Below, one piece after another: positions 9,814-21,715 of a DNA stretch of 64,000 bases. The translations under genes and the position numbers were made by a program. Source of the DNA: Anodontia alba. Taxonomy: Eukaryota; Mollusca; Bivalvia; Lucinida; Lucinidae. Position 1 is the stretch's first letter, and each line of letters starts with the position of its first letter. The notes beneath the pieces were generated by a model that did not search any database, was not told the origin of the DNA, and saw only the letters and a list, made by a program, of their open reading frames with translations. The stretch is taken from assembly GCA_964016985.1 (NCBI GenBank), contig OZ024828.1:28464581-28528580 (forward strand), read 5' to 3'.

Positions 9814-11390
9814 AGGCCCATTTCACATTCGGTCATAACTATATTCATTAACTTGCACGCAGTCGTTTGAATCGCTTCTTATTAAAAGCTGTTTTCGGAC
9901 ATATACGCTTAGCGCACGCCCAAACCAGAAGGTATGTGTATACTTATGTAACCTTTAATACTTACAAAGCTTAAAATTGTCTGGGCAGACTGTGCATGCC
10001 CTGACCAAACTGTGCAGGTGCACAGACTGGTCATGATGCGCAGTTCGCATGTCCACAGATACGGTTTTGCCATGACACTATCTATTCATAGATTGCATCT
10101 TGGTGCTGCAATGCGAAACAGACATTATGAGACAACTGACAGTGAAAACCGAAAACAGCCTGCGTCCGCCAAACATTACCCTAATTTTAACGGACCACAT
10201 GTAACTTGAACGCTTCGACAGTGCACATTGACAAGTAAAGCTCCGGGCTGGATTGTGCGCATGTTAGCCAATCGTAGGGTGGTTTTCTCATGACGTCGCT
10301 GAAGTTGCCATGACAGCATCAGTATAATGAAACTTTAGGAGATGCAGACAATCTTGTTGATTTGGTAGATGCAAGTTCAGACAATTGCCTACAGTAAAGT
10401 TTAAGGGAAACTGATAACTTTTCAGGAGAGGTAACGCAGTCAAATTGTTTTGTCTTCCTTCGGAAAAGAGGTATACTTTAAAAGGAAAGAATTCGCTCCC
10501 AGTAGGAGGTCATAAAAGTTTTCTTTCCAAAAGACGCCGAAAGGAGAGCCGGTAAGTATTCATCAGTATAGACAGGCCATAGTATACAGAGTAGACCAAG
10601 ATAAAAGCAGCGGCATCTGATCAGGTTCTGCTCTTATTCACAACAACTGATAGTAAAATGATACTGATACAAATTACATGTAGTTGCCAACCAAGCAGGA
10701 ACCTGAACGTCGAATAAACATTTTAATGAAGATCGACAACGTTACGTCGATGTTCTGCAACACTGTTTAATCGCCATGAACCTGCTTGGAATCGGACATA
10801 TTGGAATGTATTTCTGTATTTCTTTTTCTCTGAGAAAGGAATTTGCAGTTCCTTTGAATAGTCTCATTAGACAGGCGCTGTAACCGAACTATTTAAGCGT
10901 TTGACCCAAACCAACAGTCAAAAATCTATCCACATTCACCTAGCCAACTTGGTACCCCTCGCGGTTGATTAAAGGCAGCGAAATGAGGGGATTTGTTCCC
11001 GACTTTCATATGATGTGACAAAGAAAAGGTTGACTCAACCCCCACGCTCCTTTGGCTGCAAGGCTACGGAATACCTTTAACTTTACCATAACAGACGATT
11101 CTTGTACAAGGTCAAATTCTGAAACAAATCCTTAATTTGTGATTTGCCAATAACTCATCCGCATATGATAAATGATTGAAGCTTGTTTAAACAGCCTAGG
11201 AAACTATCATTCCAATCAAATTATTTCGTTTACGTAATTTGGGACAGCTGTTAGAATGTCCATTTAGTGCGTGGGAGTGTATTAGTGTAATGTCATGGAA
11301 TCTAATAACAGACTTCTAGAAATTGAATTAACTGCTTTTCCATATATTTATGCACATATTTAACCAAAGTATTGGGACAGACAAGTCTGG
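9814..11390. other. Intron sequence with two small repeat remnants
   Basis: A family G-like hairpin fragment lies near 9970-10050 (CCTGACCAAACTGTGCAGGT). A degraded family I hairpin lies near 10455-10525 (AAAAGGAAAGAATTCGCTCC). The rest shows no supported gene. Confidence 0.5.
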
Positions 11391-11457
11391 GCAAACAGTA
11401 TAGACCCAAATCAGACGCCGCAGAATGCGGCGTCTGATCAGGGTCTACACAGTTTGC
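11391..11457. repeat. Hairpin cassette, near-perfect
   Basis: This is a 67-bp palindrome GCAAACAGTATAGACCCAAA through CAGACGCCGCAGAATGCGGC to GTCTACACAGTTTGC. Neighbouring sequence does not show a MITE terminus I can name. Confidence 0.85.
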
Positions 11458-11663
11458 TACTAATCTAGCAGTTTACAGATACATGAACAGGTAGTCAAAT
11501 GTATTAGTTTACATTTTAGGACAAGTATGGTAAAGGGTAAAGGTGTCCCACTATTTATCGTAAATACGGAACCTGTTGTTTACGTCCTTATGTAATTAAA
11601 TTGTATACGTGCTGAAGACGTTGTTCAACTGAACTGAAACAAACAACAAAAACATGAATGATT

Positions 11664-11905
11664 AGAGCCGCAACGACAGGAAACGTACCACATGACAGGT
11701 GCCCAGCGAGGACACAAATCAGCCTGCGTATCTGCGCGGTCTGATTACAGTCTTCGTTGTCCACATGAAGACGCTTGGTATTCTTGGCTATCCAAAATGC
11801 GCCCAGTGAAGAGTCTGATTAGACTGTGCGAACGCTCAAACTGATCTGAATCTAAGCAGGGCGCATTTGTCCTAAGGTACGTTTTCTGACGCTGGGTTTC
11901 ATTTT
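11664..11905 (+). mobile_element. Family F element, diverged
   Basis: It has GAGCCGCAACGACAGGAAAC at the left, two weakened hairpins containing AATCAGCCTGCG and GTCTGATTAGACTGTGCG, and TTTCTGACGCTGGGTTTCAT at the right, as in the 6790 copy. Confidence 0.7.
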
Positions 11906-12089
11906 GTTTCTGTTCACGATGTTACAACACCAGAGGCAAGAAAATGCTCCGAGATTAGAATAATTGACACAAGAACATCTATTTTTAACTTGTTTTGACG
12001 AAGTGGGGACTACGCCCACGCAAAATATTATGCCAAAACTGCGCAGCTCTTGTCTGATTAGAGAAATGCCCCTATATATAATACTTTTA

Positions 12090-12281
12090 TTTGTTTGTGT
12101 TGAGATTGTACGGCAGGTCACCCTAATGGGGTCATGTCGAGCGCGGTCAGTTTACCTAACCACACGTTTACTAGGCAGGCTCAGTCCTCTAAGCGGTAAA
12201 CCGGTATTGTGCACATTCTTTCACTAGAAACTGACATCTGCCCTTCTTCAATCACCGGAAGGGAGAAAATGAACGTAGATC
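12090..12281 (-). mobile_element. SINE-1 copy, truncated at the tRNA-like end
   Basis: The tail and body match other copies (TTTGTTTGTGTTGAG, GGGGTCATGTCGAGCGCGGT). The sequence stops before the tRNA-like head, the usual 5' truncation of a retroposed copy. Confidence 0.85.
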
Positions 12282-12333
12282 TGTCTGTCTGAAAACGCTT
12301 TTGATCCTTGGCTTCCTACAGTGTACCCTGTGA

Positions 12334-12630
12334 CATTACGGAAACCCGCTTATTCAAACATACTGAAATTTTTTCCACCAAAAAAAAAAAAAAATGAAAA
12401 TTTTCAGAAAAAAAATCTGATATTTTTCACATTTCTGCTCAAAACATAGATTGTGGTACTCGTTAGAACCGTCTCGTTGAGGCGGTACTAACTAGTACCC
12501 TTAATCTATGTCGTTGAGCAGAAATATAAAAAATACTGTATAGCCCTGTAAACCCCAGTTTTACTGTATAAAGTGGAGTTTAAGGGGCTCAAAATTATAT
12601 AGGTATGTATATAGGTATTTTTTCGTGATA
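12334..12630 (+). mobile_element. MITE-A copy
   Basis: Terminal CATTACGGAAACCCGCTTAT and TTTTCGTGATA are present, with an A-run expansion near 12381. The central palindrome has decayed (GTTAGAACCGTCTCGTTGAG). A short duplication near 12600 lengthens the right end. Confidence 0.85.
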
Positions 12631-12631
12631 A

Positions 12632-12688
12632 GACTGATCAGAATACGTGAATGCACAGGCTGACCTGCGTCTTTGCTGGGCGCACATG
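12632..12688. repeat. Family F fragment abutting MITE-A
   Basis: GACTGATCAGAATACGTGAA through GTCTTTGCTGGGCGCACATG is one half of a family F hairpin unit. The MITE-A at 12334 sits exactly at its left edge and may have inserted into it. Confidence 0.55.
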
Positions 12689-12866
12689 CAATATCGCTGT
12701 TTACTCGTGAATCTTGATATATTCCCAAACAAACACAGAAATATCGCATTCATTCCCAAGCTTACGAGGTATTCTATGTTCGACACTGTGAAAATCTATA
12801 GCGCATCTGTTTTTGTGACAATACATTCGCTAGTCACATTCGCTTCTCGAACATCTGTAAAATGCA

Positions 12867-13100
12867 TTTACCTTTTCATCCCTGAGTTTCTAAAGTGAAT
12901 TCTCCAATCTTTGAATCTGGTCAGAACCACTTTTCCGAATATGGGTCTCAGTCAAAAAAAAAAAAAAAAATAAATAAATAAATAAAAATAACTGGCAAAC
13001 ATTGTAGAGTAGATCTTGATGAGACGGCTCATTATCGTCTCATCAGAATCTACAATGCTTGCAAAACATAATTCTGGTCTACTGGGCGGAAAGGTTTAAT
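12867..13100 (+). mobile_element. MITE-K copy with hairpin variant
   Basis: TTTACCTTTTCATCCCTGAG at the left and GGAAAGGTTTAA at the right are terminal inverted repeats. The hairpin at 12995-13062 is the GAGACGGCTC variant. An A and AAAT run sits at 12954-12990. The cleaner copy is at 46231. Confidence 0.75.
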
Positions 13101-13423
13101 TAAGTTTGTCGCGGTTTGACTAATATCATGTATTGTTTTTAAGCATGCTATAAAAAGACAACAAATCTACAATGCCCAGATTTGTTTGAGCATAATGTTC
13201 ATGCTATAGATCTACTAAGAAATCACAGTTTACTGTGAAAATTATTATAGGAATAAACGCCGGCAACTCTATTACAAACTGATTAAAGACCAAATCCCAG
13301 CTCGGTCATGTTTTCTTTGAAAACATAAGTGTAATAGTATATTTTAAAATATGTGTGCAAAGAAAACAGGTTCAAGATTCTTACTCTGAGAAATTCTGAA
13401 TTTCTGAATTCTGAATACTATCC

Positions 13424-13551
13424 TCGGACGCCTGATTACACCCTTTATTCTGGGGTCCATATCTGTTGGTCTGAACATTCTGATTCGTCATTCGTTTACG
13501 GATTTATGAGTTTGGAATATGGCTTAGGAACCATGACCGCAACTACTTAGC
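13424..13551 (+). mobile_element. Non-LTR retrotransposon 3' fragment (same family as 58697)
   Basis: CTATCCTCGGACGCCTGATT, TCTGTTGGTCTGAACATTCT and GATTCGTCATTCGTTTACGG match the reverse complement of 58697-58828 closely. There, this tract lies just downstream of a retrotransposon coding remnant. No coding potential remains here. Confidence 0.65.
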
Positions 13552-14009
13552 TCTAGGCCAGTCAAATCGTGCTAAATTAGTGTAATCCTGTCAGGTTGAA
13601 ATTATTTCGTTTATTGTACAAAAAAGTAGAATTAAGACGGTGCTTCGGGCGTGTAAAACCTCGCAAACTGCATTGCTGCATATGGGGAGACTTAATAAAA
13701 CAGAGTCTCCGATTTTCGTTCTTTGGTGTGTTCTTGGTTTCAAAAGGCAACTTTTTAGATTTTTTTATGTAATCACAGGACTGCAGGGCTATCTGAAATG
13801 TGAAATATATTTGTGACGGGTATATGGTGTTGTGCGGAAGAATGATTTTGGCGCAGACGCAATTGTTTAGATAAATCTTTCTCCCTTATCTGTCCAAACT
13901 ATTTCTTTTCCATCTTTGAATTTGGACCGGTTTATTTATTTTGTTTTAATTAAATCACTGCCAGAATGATGACCACGACAAATCTTGATCAAATGACTGG
14001 TTTGGATAA

Positions 14010-14172
14010 AAGATGTATGTATCGAGACAATAAAAAATAATAATGGAATGTTCTGTGCAATGAAGCACCGTACAAACAAGAGCTGAATTTCTCCTCTTCT
14101 GGGAATCGACCCTTGGATCTAGTGGTCCAAATTCAAGGGCAAGAAAAGATACTTGCCAGATTTGTGGATCCA
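14010..14172 (-). mobile_element. SINE-2 copy, strongly diverged
   Basis: ATCGAGACAATAAAAAATAA, GTTCTGTGCAATGAAGCACC and GGAATCGACCCTTGGATC correspond in order to the tail, body and tRNA-like B-box region of the SINE-2 copy at 47010. Confidence 0.55.
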
Positions 14173-14370
14173 AGGAAACAAACTATGGTATCATATTTAG
14201 AAGTGTTCGGTTAAAACGCTCCACTAAACCGTTTCGCTGAGGATGATACCCCGTTGCTCTTGTTTTATCGATTCCTATAGAATATCGACTCATTAAGATT
14301 TTTGTTGCAAGACTTCAGGCAAATACAGACGTATTAGAATTGTATTTCAAACAAACACAGACATAATACT

Positions 14371-14508
14371 CATTTGGGCAAATACAGATAGAATACTCAG
14401 ATCAAGAGAAACATATTTCACTTGATCTGAGTATTCTATCTGTCACAAATACAGATCACAAATAAATTTATCTTGATCTGAATATTCTGTCTGTATTTGC
14501 CCAAATGG
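14371..14508. repeat. Nested inverted repeats
   Basis: CATTTGGGCAAATACAGATA at the left pairs with TATTTGCCCAAATG at the right. GAATACTCAGATCAAG pairs with CTTGATCTGAGTATTC inside. The structure resembles a palindromic MITE; no second copy was seen. Confidence 0.7.
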
Positions 14509-14989
14509 CAGAAGGAACTCTACCCTTAATTAATAGCATCTCAAGGTGGAGAAGAAAAATGCATAGGCCAGTTGGCATATGCTTTTATGCTTCAGGAAAT
14601 CCCAAGTTGACTCTTAACAGGCAAACCGACAACTAAGAGTGTCAGCCAGGGCTGCGACTTAGAGGATAACATTTCAAGGAGGATAATGCCTTTAAGGAGG
14701 TTAAAACTTTTAAGGCACCTCCAGAAATACATACTATGACAACCTATTAAAATGTGAGTTCAATGACACACGCTGTACCAGTAAAATTAGCAAACTATTA
14801 ACGTAGGGCCAGGCCTCTGTCCAGGAACTGAATTGATGCATCGAGATTTGAATGTTGCCTGGTATTTCGCAGAAAATGTTCCTTGTCAGAAGTCATCATT
14901 AAATAGAAAAAGTACAAAAAAAAAAAACAAACAAAAAAACAACAACAAAAAAACTGCAACGACGACCCTGAGTTAACTGTGACTTTCGA

Positions 14990-15037
14990 TTCTGGTACAA
15001 CTGTATAAATAGGTTCTGGTACAACTATATAAATAGG
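14990..15037. repeat. 24-bp tandem duplication
   Basis: TTCTGGTACAACTGTATAAA followed by TAGG occurs twice in a row with a single substitution. Confidence 0.8.
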
Positions 15038-15359
15038 TCTTCCTCTTGGGGTCTGGGATGGGCTGTGGTTTGTGATTGTGGCACTCCCTGGACTTTTCTC
15101 TTACCTTTTTTGTGAAAAGGCCACAATCAGAAAGCACAGTAGTCGGTTTTATGCTATTGCATGTGTGTTTGTTGCAGAGAAGATGCACTTTATACGGAAA
15201 AAAAGTGATTTTAGCTAAAGACTCGGAAAGATTGTGATTGGTAATTATGAGCTTTTCTCAATAACGGTTGTTTCATTTTGTAGGTGTATATCAGAAATAA
15301 GTCTTCAGTTCCCATTTCATCTGTAGTTCACTGTTCGCAGTCGACCAAATAAAAGCCAA

Positions 15360-15880
15360 ATGATGCGCAACGTACGAAAAGGGCCCTTATGCAATTTGCG
15401 GACAACGTAGGAACAGATCAGCCTGCGCATAAGCGATCAAGGCCTTCAATGTCCGCTAACAGAATCAATGGATACTGTAGTATATGTCGACGAACAGAGA
15501 ATGCTCAGATCAGACTGCACGGATGTGCAAGCTGATCTGGAACTAACTTATGAAAACATGCCTATTCAAATATAATGAAGTTTTTACCACCAAAAAATGA
15601 AAAATTACAGATGAAAAATTCTGATAATTTTCATATTTCTGCTCAAAACATAGATTGTGGGTACTCGTTAGAACCGCCTCGCCGAGGCGGTTCTAACGAG
15701 TACCCACAATCTATGTTTTTAAGCAGAAATAAGAAAAATAATGTATACCCCTGTAAACCCCAGTTTTACTATATAAAAGTAGGGTTTAAGGGGGTCAAAA
15801 TTATATAGGCATGTTTTCATGATGAGGCTGTCCGTAAATTGTATAAGGGCCGTTTCCTGCCTTGCACATCAAAAGTTTTG
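15360..15880 (+). mobile_element. Family G element interrupted by MITE-A
   Basis: The left part has ATTTGCGGACAACGTAGGAA, a CAGATCAGCCTGCGC hairpin, CTAACAGAATCAATGGATAC and GCTCAGATCAGACTGCACGG. Family G sequence stops at 15546 and appears to resume at 15825 (GGCTGTCCGTAAATTG) after the inserted MITE-A. Confidence 0.55.
15547..15824 (+). mobile_element. MITE-A copy, complete
   Basis: This is the cleanest copy in the window. Its central palindrome of about 66 bp, GTGGGTACTCGTTAGAACCG meeting CCTCGCCGAGG and its complement, is perfect. Terminal repeats are TATGAAAACATGCC and GGCATGTTTTCATGATG. Confidence 0.93.
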
Positions 15881-16137
15881 TTTGTTAGTAGGACACATAT
15901 AATGAGTGGCTTGTCAATTTCTGTCGCGTTCCAAGAGTAAACTTGACGTCTAGGAGAACCGAAACCAAAATTGTAACGCTGAAAAGTGGTCTATTTGACG
16001 TTTTAGCAGTTGTCAATTCCTCGAGACGTTTAAATGAGTTTTATTCCTACCTACGGTCTCTTTAAACTGACAAATTCACGTTGTCGCACAATCTATCAAG
16101 TAAATTGATACGCAAATAAAGGACCCCTTACCAATAT

Positions 16138-16225
16138 ACCAGCAACGAAAGCGCAGACAAGCTGTGCATTTGCGCATGCTGGTCAAAGCATTCAGTACCC
16201 GCTTACAGAATCATTGGATACGCTA
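16138..16225. repeat. Family G fragment
   Basis: GCGCAGACAAGCTGTGCATT and CGCTTACAGAATCATTGGAT match parts of family G; the second hairpin is absent. Confidence 0.5.
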
Positions 16226-16913
16226 TCGACCAACATATACAATCAACCCTCTTTATACCGATACTCGATATCACGACAAACTTCTTTATGATGATAACGT
16301 GATTAGCACGAAACCTTCGCTCAAGTGGTGACTGTTAATAAAAAATATGCACAAACATTCCATTTAATACTTCAAGAAACACATGTTTCCGATATCTGTT
16401 AGAATCGCCTTAGTATTCTATGAGAAAATAAAAATTAAACAAGGGCTTTCTTACATATCATTCTGCTCATTGCGGAAGTTTTACAACAGCAAATTCATTT
16501 CTATGGCAATGTCTTTTGGAACAAATGATGTCTTTAAACCGATGGTTCACTGTACTATCGTGCCCTTGGACGACCCTGTATGACAAACCATTATTAGAAA
16601 CAGAACAATTGAAAACCAATTATACGTAACCAGTCATTGCCCATATGGTTTAATAACTTCTCACAAATGTCTTTGCTAGAATGAATAGAGTGATGGACTT
16701 TTTTTTATCGGGCGGGGTGTCCATACACAGCCAATCGAAAATTGAAGTTAGCCGAGTACATTTGTACGTTTGTACCTGATAACTGGGAAGTCCTGTCGAG
16801 GTGGGTAACCTTGTTTGAAGCGTATTGGATCTTAAATATGTTAAAGAACTTAATCTCATCAGATAACTTTGGTTTGGAATGGCACAAGGATTCGGGATTT
16901 AGATGGGAATGGA

Positions 16914-16927
16914 GGGGGGGGGGGGGG
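16914..16927 (+). repeat. Poly(G) tract, 14 bp
   Basis: A run of 14 G follows GATGGGAATGGA. It could form a four-stranded structure. Confidence 0.9.
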
Positions 16928-17201
16928 ACGAGCGATGGGGAAGGGGCTGTGCTGGTTAGAGTGACAGGCTTTCCCTATGTGCACTAACTGGATTCAAACT
17001 TCAGAAAAATGGGATCCTTTTTTTCAGAACTCGGACGGGGCTGATTTTTAAAACATCTTGGAAGGGTTTAAATTTGTTGTTTGAGTTCTGCAGCAATAAT
17101 GTCTGTTTCATATAAACATCTATTATTTGATCAAATGTTGTATAAAAGTTCAGGTAGCTATTATATTGAACACTAAAGCACCACTCACAGAAGCAGCAGA
17201 C

Positions 17202-17203
<2 letters not shown>

Positions 17204-17254
<51 letters not shown>

Positions 17255-17357
17255 TGGCGATTGCGTTTTTCTTGTCCACGGAAACGCATGCGAAACGCTT
17301 ATTAACGATTTGGAAACGCAGCGTTTGTACCACGCTTAAACGATCGTTTACGGTTTT
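17204..17357 (+). mobile_element. (AT)n microsatellite joined to an AAACG-rich element end
   Basis: An (AT)24 run (17204-17251) passes directly into CAGTGGCGATTGCGTTTTTC and TTGTCCACGGAAACGCATGC. The same end, inverted, touches the (TA)n at 22386. A family H fragment (GAAGCAGCAGACGAC) lies just left of the run. Confidence 0.7.
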
Positions 17358-17739
17358 AGCCAATCTTATCCATAATCAAACACCAAGGACGTAAATAATA
17401 ATTTTATACGTCTTTGCAAACACGTATTGAGATTTTGATGCTTAAATCAAGCTGACAGTGGCTAGGGAATATATTTATCACTCTGTGTGGATCGCACAGG
17501 TTTTAGCTATAAATATGATTGATTTTAAGCTTTCATTGTCATTCATGTAAATAATAATAAAAATAATAATAACAATTAAGTATGTTAAGCAGGTATTCAT
17601 TTGTTTTGGACTACAACATATCTGAATAACTTCGTATGTAACATTACCTTCAGTAGCATTTGTTTTATTTACCCCATTTTAGAACTTTTTATATCTACAT
17701 AGATGTTGTCTTTTACACACATGTGTCCTAAATGGTTTC

Positions 17740-17836
17740 TTCAATATCTCATTTATTAGCATTTTTCAAACGAAAATTTGTGATAGTTTAAAATGTCGTC
17801 TGCTGAAAATATTACCCAGAGTGCTAAGCGTTGAAA
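17740..17836 (+). repeat. Family H element, right half
   Basis: AAAATGTCGTCTGCTGAAAA, TATTACCCAGAGTGCTAAGC and GTTGAA are the right end of family H. Confidence 0.7.
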
Positions 17837-17928
17837 TAAATTGACTGCAAAGGATTATTTTGCATTGCATTCTGACATTCCAAATGTGTTAAAAAAAATA
17901 TACTTACTTCTTAATATTTTCAGTGTTC

Positions 17929-17931
<3 letters not shown>

Positions 17932-18007
<76 letters not shown>
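17932..18007. repeat. (TA)n microsatellite, 76 bp
   Basis: This is an uninterrupted TA dinucleotide run. Its flanks (CAGTGTTC and ATCCTGTGAAG) differ from the AAACG-type element ends at the other two TA runs. Confidence 0.97.
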
Positions 18008-18009
<2 letters not shown>

Positions 18010-18032
18010 CCTGTGAAGTCCTATTATAGTAT

Positions 18033-18095
18033 CTGATATGACATGTCATTCACCTGATAAGACGTGTCAATCGTCTGATAATACCTGTCATTCAT
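18033..18095. repeat. Three tandem 21-bp units
   Basis: CTGATATGACATGTCATTCA, CTGATAAGACGTGTCAATCG and CTGATAATACCTGTCATTCA follow one another at 21-bp spacing. Confidence 0.8.
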
Positions 18096-18348
18096 TTCAT
18101 TTCAGACTATCCTAATTCTACTGCATGGCCGGTGAAATCCATAGCTGAAAAGCTTTGCAGTCCACAGAAAAAAAATCAAAGCAAAGCTCAAATATTCCTA
18201 TGGTGATGTTAAATTATTTTGTTCAATTTTAAATTTTCACTGTAAAAATGAAAAAATAACCTTGACGCCATGTGAGTCACTGGAATAAACAAAGGTTGAA
18301 AGAAGTTAACAACATATTGTAAGATTTGGGACATAGACAACGCATTTG

Positions 18349-18349
<1 letters not shown>

Positions 18350-18413
<64 letters not shown>
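18350..18413. repeat. (GT)n microsatellite, 64 bp
   Basis: This is a perfect GT repeat of about 32 units. Confidence 0.97.
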
Positions 18414-18415
<2 letters not shown>

Positions 18416-18691
18416 CCTATAAATAAATACAGTTACGGGGCATTAGTTATACCATGGTTCCTGCGCATGTACGATGTGATAATGCACAAGCGTGTTAGTA
18501 TAAACTGGTTTAACACATTTTAAGTAGATCATCCTTTTCCCCAGATATTTTATGCTGGATGTTGGGAAGTTTGGCTACTATATGATAAATATAGGGTATC
18601 CGCGCATTCTGATCTGGTACGTTTCTGCTCATCTGTAAAATGTCTTACTCGATACGATTTGCCAATAGTTTGGCACATCATATTCTAACAT

Positions 18692-18734
18692 TTAACTTAT
18701 TGTAGACTGAATGAACTCACCCACACTATAGGAG
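18692..18734 (-). repeat. MITE-D terminal fragment
   Basis: TTAACTTATTGTAGACTGAA, TGAACTCACCCACACTATA matches the inverted right end of the MITE-D copy at 59685. Confidence 0.6.
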
Positions 18735-20011
18735 GTTTTAGGGATTCCCATTATGACGTCAAACTTGCGCATGCGCCCCTACCTGGCCGTCAACTCATCG
18801 GCCAGCACTGTGTTTCGCAATGTAAAACTGTAGATTTTAATCATGAAAAAGATCAGCTTCTGGTTGTAATTAATTGTATTTTTTTAAAATGTTCTATTAG
18901 ACAATTAACTTAAACTGTGCCTTCGCTCAGTTTCTTAATATTTCAACAGGAAATCACAGAATTTGTATTTATTTAAGTTTGAATTCTAACACGGCGCATG
19001 GCAAATGAAGGAAGAAAAATTCCTTCGGTAAATAACTATAATTTATTTATTTTTCACAGTTTTTTTTTTATTTAAAATGCTTTTAAGCACAACGTATTAA
19101 TATTAACAAAACATTCGTTCAGACAGAAATGTAAAAATCCCTACCAGAAATTACATTGTCAGTTTACATGTTGTGCCGGACCTTGAGAAATTGCCAAAAT
19201 GGGAACGAACAAAATGACTAACTTACTTTGACTGTATTCCGTCAAAATTCATTAACAATAATAAAATGACACATACATTCTGGCGAATGAACGTCTTCGG
19301 CAGTAATTAATTCCAATTGCTTAAGAGATACCAAGGATTGTTTCCTGTGTCAACACATTCCAAATACATGACCTCAAGGCATCAAGAAAAGGCAGACACA
19401 TCCAATGTGTGAAAGAGTACGTACTTAACTCAAGTATCCCGCTTGAGTAGATAATTTAATATCATAATTGGATGTCTTTGAAAATGCCTATTTAGTCCAG
19501 CAAAACTCAAACTAGACTAGTTACACTTTGTGTTTATCTTATTTATTTATTTATTTTGTTTCTAGTAAACAAACAACATACAATTATTATTCAGTGTGAT
19601 GTCGTTCACCTCTGTTAACATGACGATGTTGCAACATACTCACTGGATTTTTCTTTTTTTTTTTTTTTATTAATATTACTATTTATAATTAATGAGAAAA
19701 GATAGGTTTATAATAGTAATATACTCTTGGACAGCATAACGATTTCGCGGGAAGATTTTTTTTAAAGTATAATTTCATAATTGCTTGGGATAAACAAAAA
19801 CACAATATTAAAATCAATTTATCATATAATTTAATATGAGTCTTCTTTTTCATTTTTCTGCATTGTTTCTGGATTGAATTATCAAACGGTGCTTCAAAAT
19901 ATTAAATTTCCCTAAAAAACCTTTGTTTTCCTTATCACTTCTTAGCAAGTTTAACGGCCAGGTCTATCCCGTTTCTATTTATACGCCGGAAGTGCGACAC
20001 AATAAAACCGC
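18735..20011. other. AT-rich intron sequence, nothing recognised
   Basis: T-runs and an ATTT run near 19546 are present, but I saw no gene, palindrome or copy of a named family. Confidence 0.5.
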
Positions 20012-20207
20012 CTATATATTGGAAGATTCTAATTTCGATTTTAGGTATGCCAGGCTATATTATTTAATTATTCAGAGAAACACATGGTTGGACTAATTGC
20101 CAAACGCGGAGACCCTGATCAGACGCCGCGTTTTCTGCGGCGTCTGATCTGGGTCTCCACTGTTTGCCAATTACCGTTTTAAGGGTTTGTGGACTATAAT
20201 GGGTTAA
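20012..20207 (-). mobile_element. MITE-D copy with hairpin cassette
   Basis: It reads inverted: GGAAGATTCTAATTTCGATT, a near-perfect hairpin cassette with CGGAGACCCTGATCAGACGC, then GGACTATAATGGGTTAA as terminus. Confidence 0.85.
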
Positions 20208-20239
20208 ATACAGCGTGTTTAAATGAGAAATTCTAAATT

Positions 20240-21275
20240 AGTCTAATATTTAAGTATAGCTTGCAGTATGCAAACTCCATGCATTTTGATCTGATTCGTT
20301 GCAGTTCGTCTGTACATTGTTTTTTTTTATTTATTCGATATTATCTGCTGTTACTCCAGTGCATTGTCTTCTAACATTTAAGTATAGCTTGCAGTATGCA
20401 AAATTCTAGATTAGAATGTGCATCCGCGCATTCTGATCTGGGTAAATGCTACTCGTCCACACATTTGTTGCATTTGGTGGATCTGTTAATCCAGCACGTC
20501 GTCTTCTAATATTTAAATATTGCTAAATATAGCGTGCTAAAGGGTTAACAGCTTTGCATTATCATACCAAAAATGTTTTCATAGTGGAATATACACTTTC
20601 ACGAAAGCCCTCCAGCAAGTTATTCGCCGACTCACCACATAATTGTTCCGATGTGCACAGTGCATCGTATTTGAAAAATAATGGTCCAAACAAGTAAAAA
20701 TGAACCTTTTTACATTATATAAATCTGATCAGTCTGTGTATATGTTGGATACTGTGCAATTCATGTATCACAGTATTTTATACTATTAATACCTAATCAG
20801 TGAACTGAGTGGACACTATTTTGCACTAGACTGCGTCACGCACTCTGATCTGAGTAATACATATGCTCAGAGGGAGATTTTCACTTGGTAAAGATCTAAT
20901 AAAAAGATTAATATTGATGATACTTAATTCTAGCAATATATTTCAGTAATGCAAATCATCTGTTCCAGCACTATTTGTTTAAACGTCAGTGCACATTTCA
21001 TTAAAAAAAATAATAATATTACTCAAAACAATAATAGCAATTCACAGGTTTGACGTAGTTCAGTTTGGTGCAGAACGAAAATCTTTGATCTTGATCACGC
21101 TGCGATGGTGATCTGGTTGAATATATATTTGAGCCCCTTCAAAAAGAAATGAGAAACGACCTTATGGTATTTGAGACCACCTTAGACCAAGATAAACCGG
21201 CATTTCCGCGCATTCTGATCTTCTGAATCTACACATATCGCCAACAAAATGCAGCATGTCAACGATTCGTTGTCC
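20240..21275. repeat. Serial copies of a CCGCGCATTCTGATCTG unit
   Basis: Segments with TTTAAGTATAGCTTGCAGTA and GCATTCTGATCTG followed by a TCGTC...ACATTTGTTG-like tract recur near 20240, 20370, 20830 and 21200 (also 18595). The two copies at 20240 and 20370 are an imperfect tandem duplication. Their origin was not identified. Confidence 0.55.
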
Positions 21276-21280
21276 AGCTG

Positions 21281-21530
21281 AACCTTTATCACTCTCTGGG
21301 CTAACTCAGCAGATGATCAATTCATGAACTGTTTTCTTATTTTCTCCCATACAACAAGTTTTGACATTTCACGCAAATTCCTGATCTCGACTGAAGACAA
21401 TTTGCATAGGAAGTCATATCCTGTGGAGATAATATGTATGAAATGCCGACACCTTTTTCAAGGTAACAGAAGAAAAATACTTCAAAATGTCATCTGCCGA
21501 AAAGTTTATACAGTGTACTTATAAGCCTTA
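21281..21530 (+). mobile_element. Family H element
   Basis: GAACCTTTATCACTCTCTGG, AACTCAGCAGATGATC, TTTTGACATTTCACGCAAAT and ATGTCATCTGCCGAAAAGTT retain the order of family H with several substitutions. Confidence 0.75.
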
Positions 21531-21681
21531 AAAACATTTATCTGTCAAAACAAGTTGATTGTGGTGTGAAAATAATACTGGGCTTCACAAAATATAATAA
21601 TTCTTTGAAAATAGAAAATTATCTCAATAAAACAATAAAATATGTTTTTGCAAAAAAGTAATAAAAAAATACAGAAAATGA

Positions 21682-21715
<34 letters not shown>

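Noticed and set aside
16930..17005. Third type of tRNA-derived SINE head (GGTTAGAGTGACAGGC, GGATTCAAACTTC)
   Set aside because: The wording is suggestive but no acceptor stem, body or second copy was found.
17001..18523. Reading frames with poly-Tyr/Ile or poly-Cys/Val tracts
   Set aside because: They are translations of TA and GT microsatellites.
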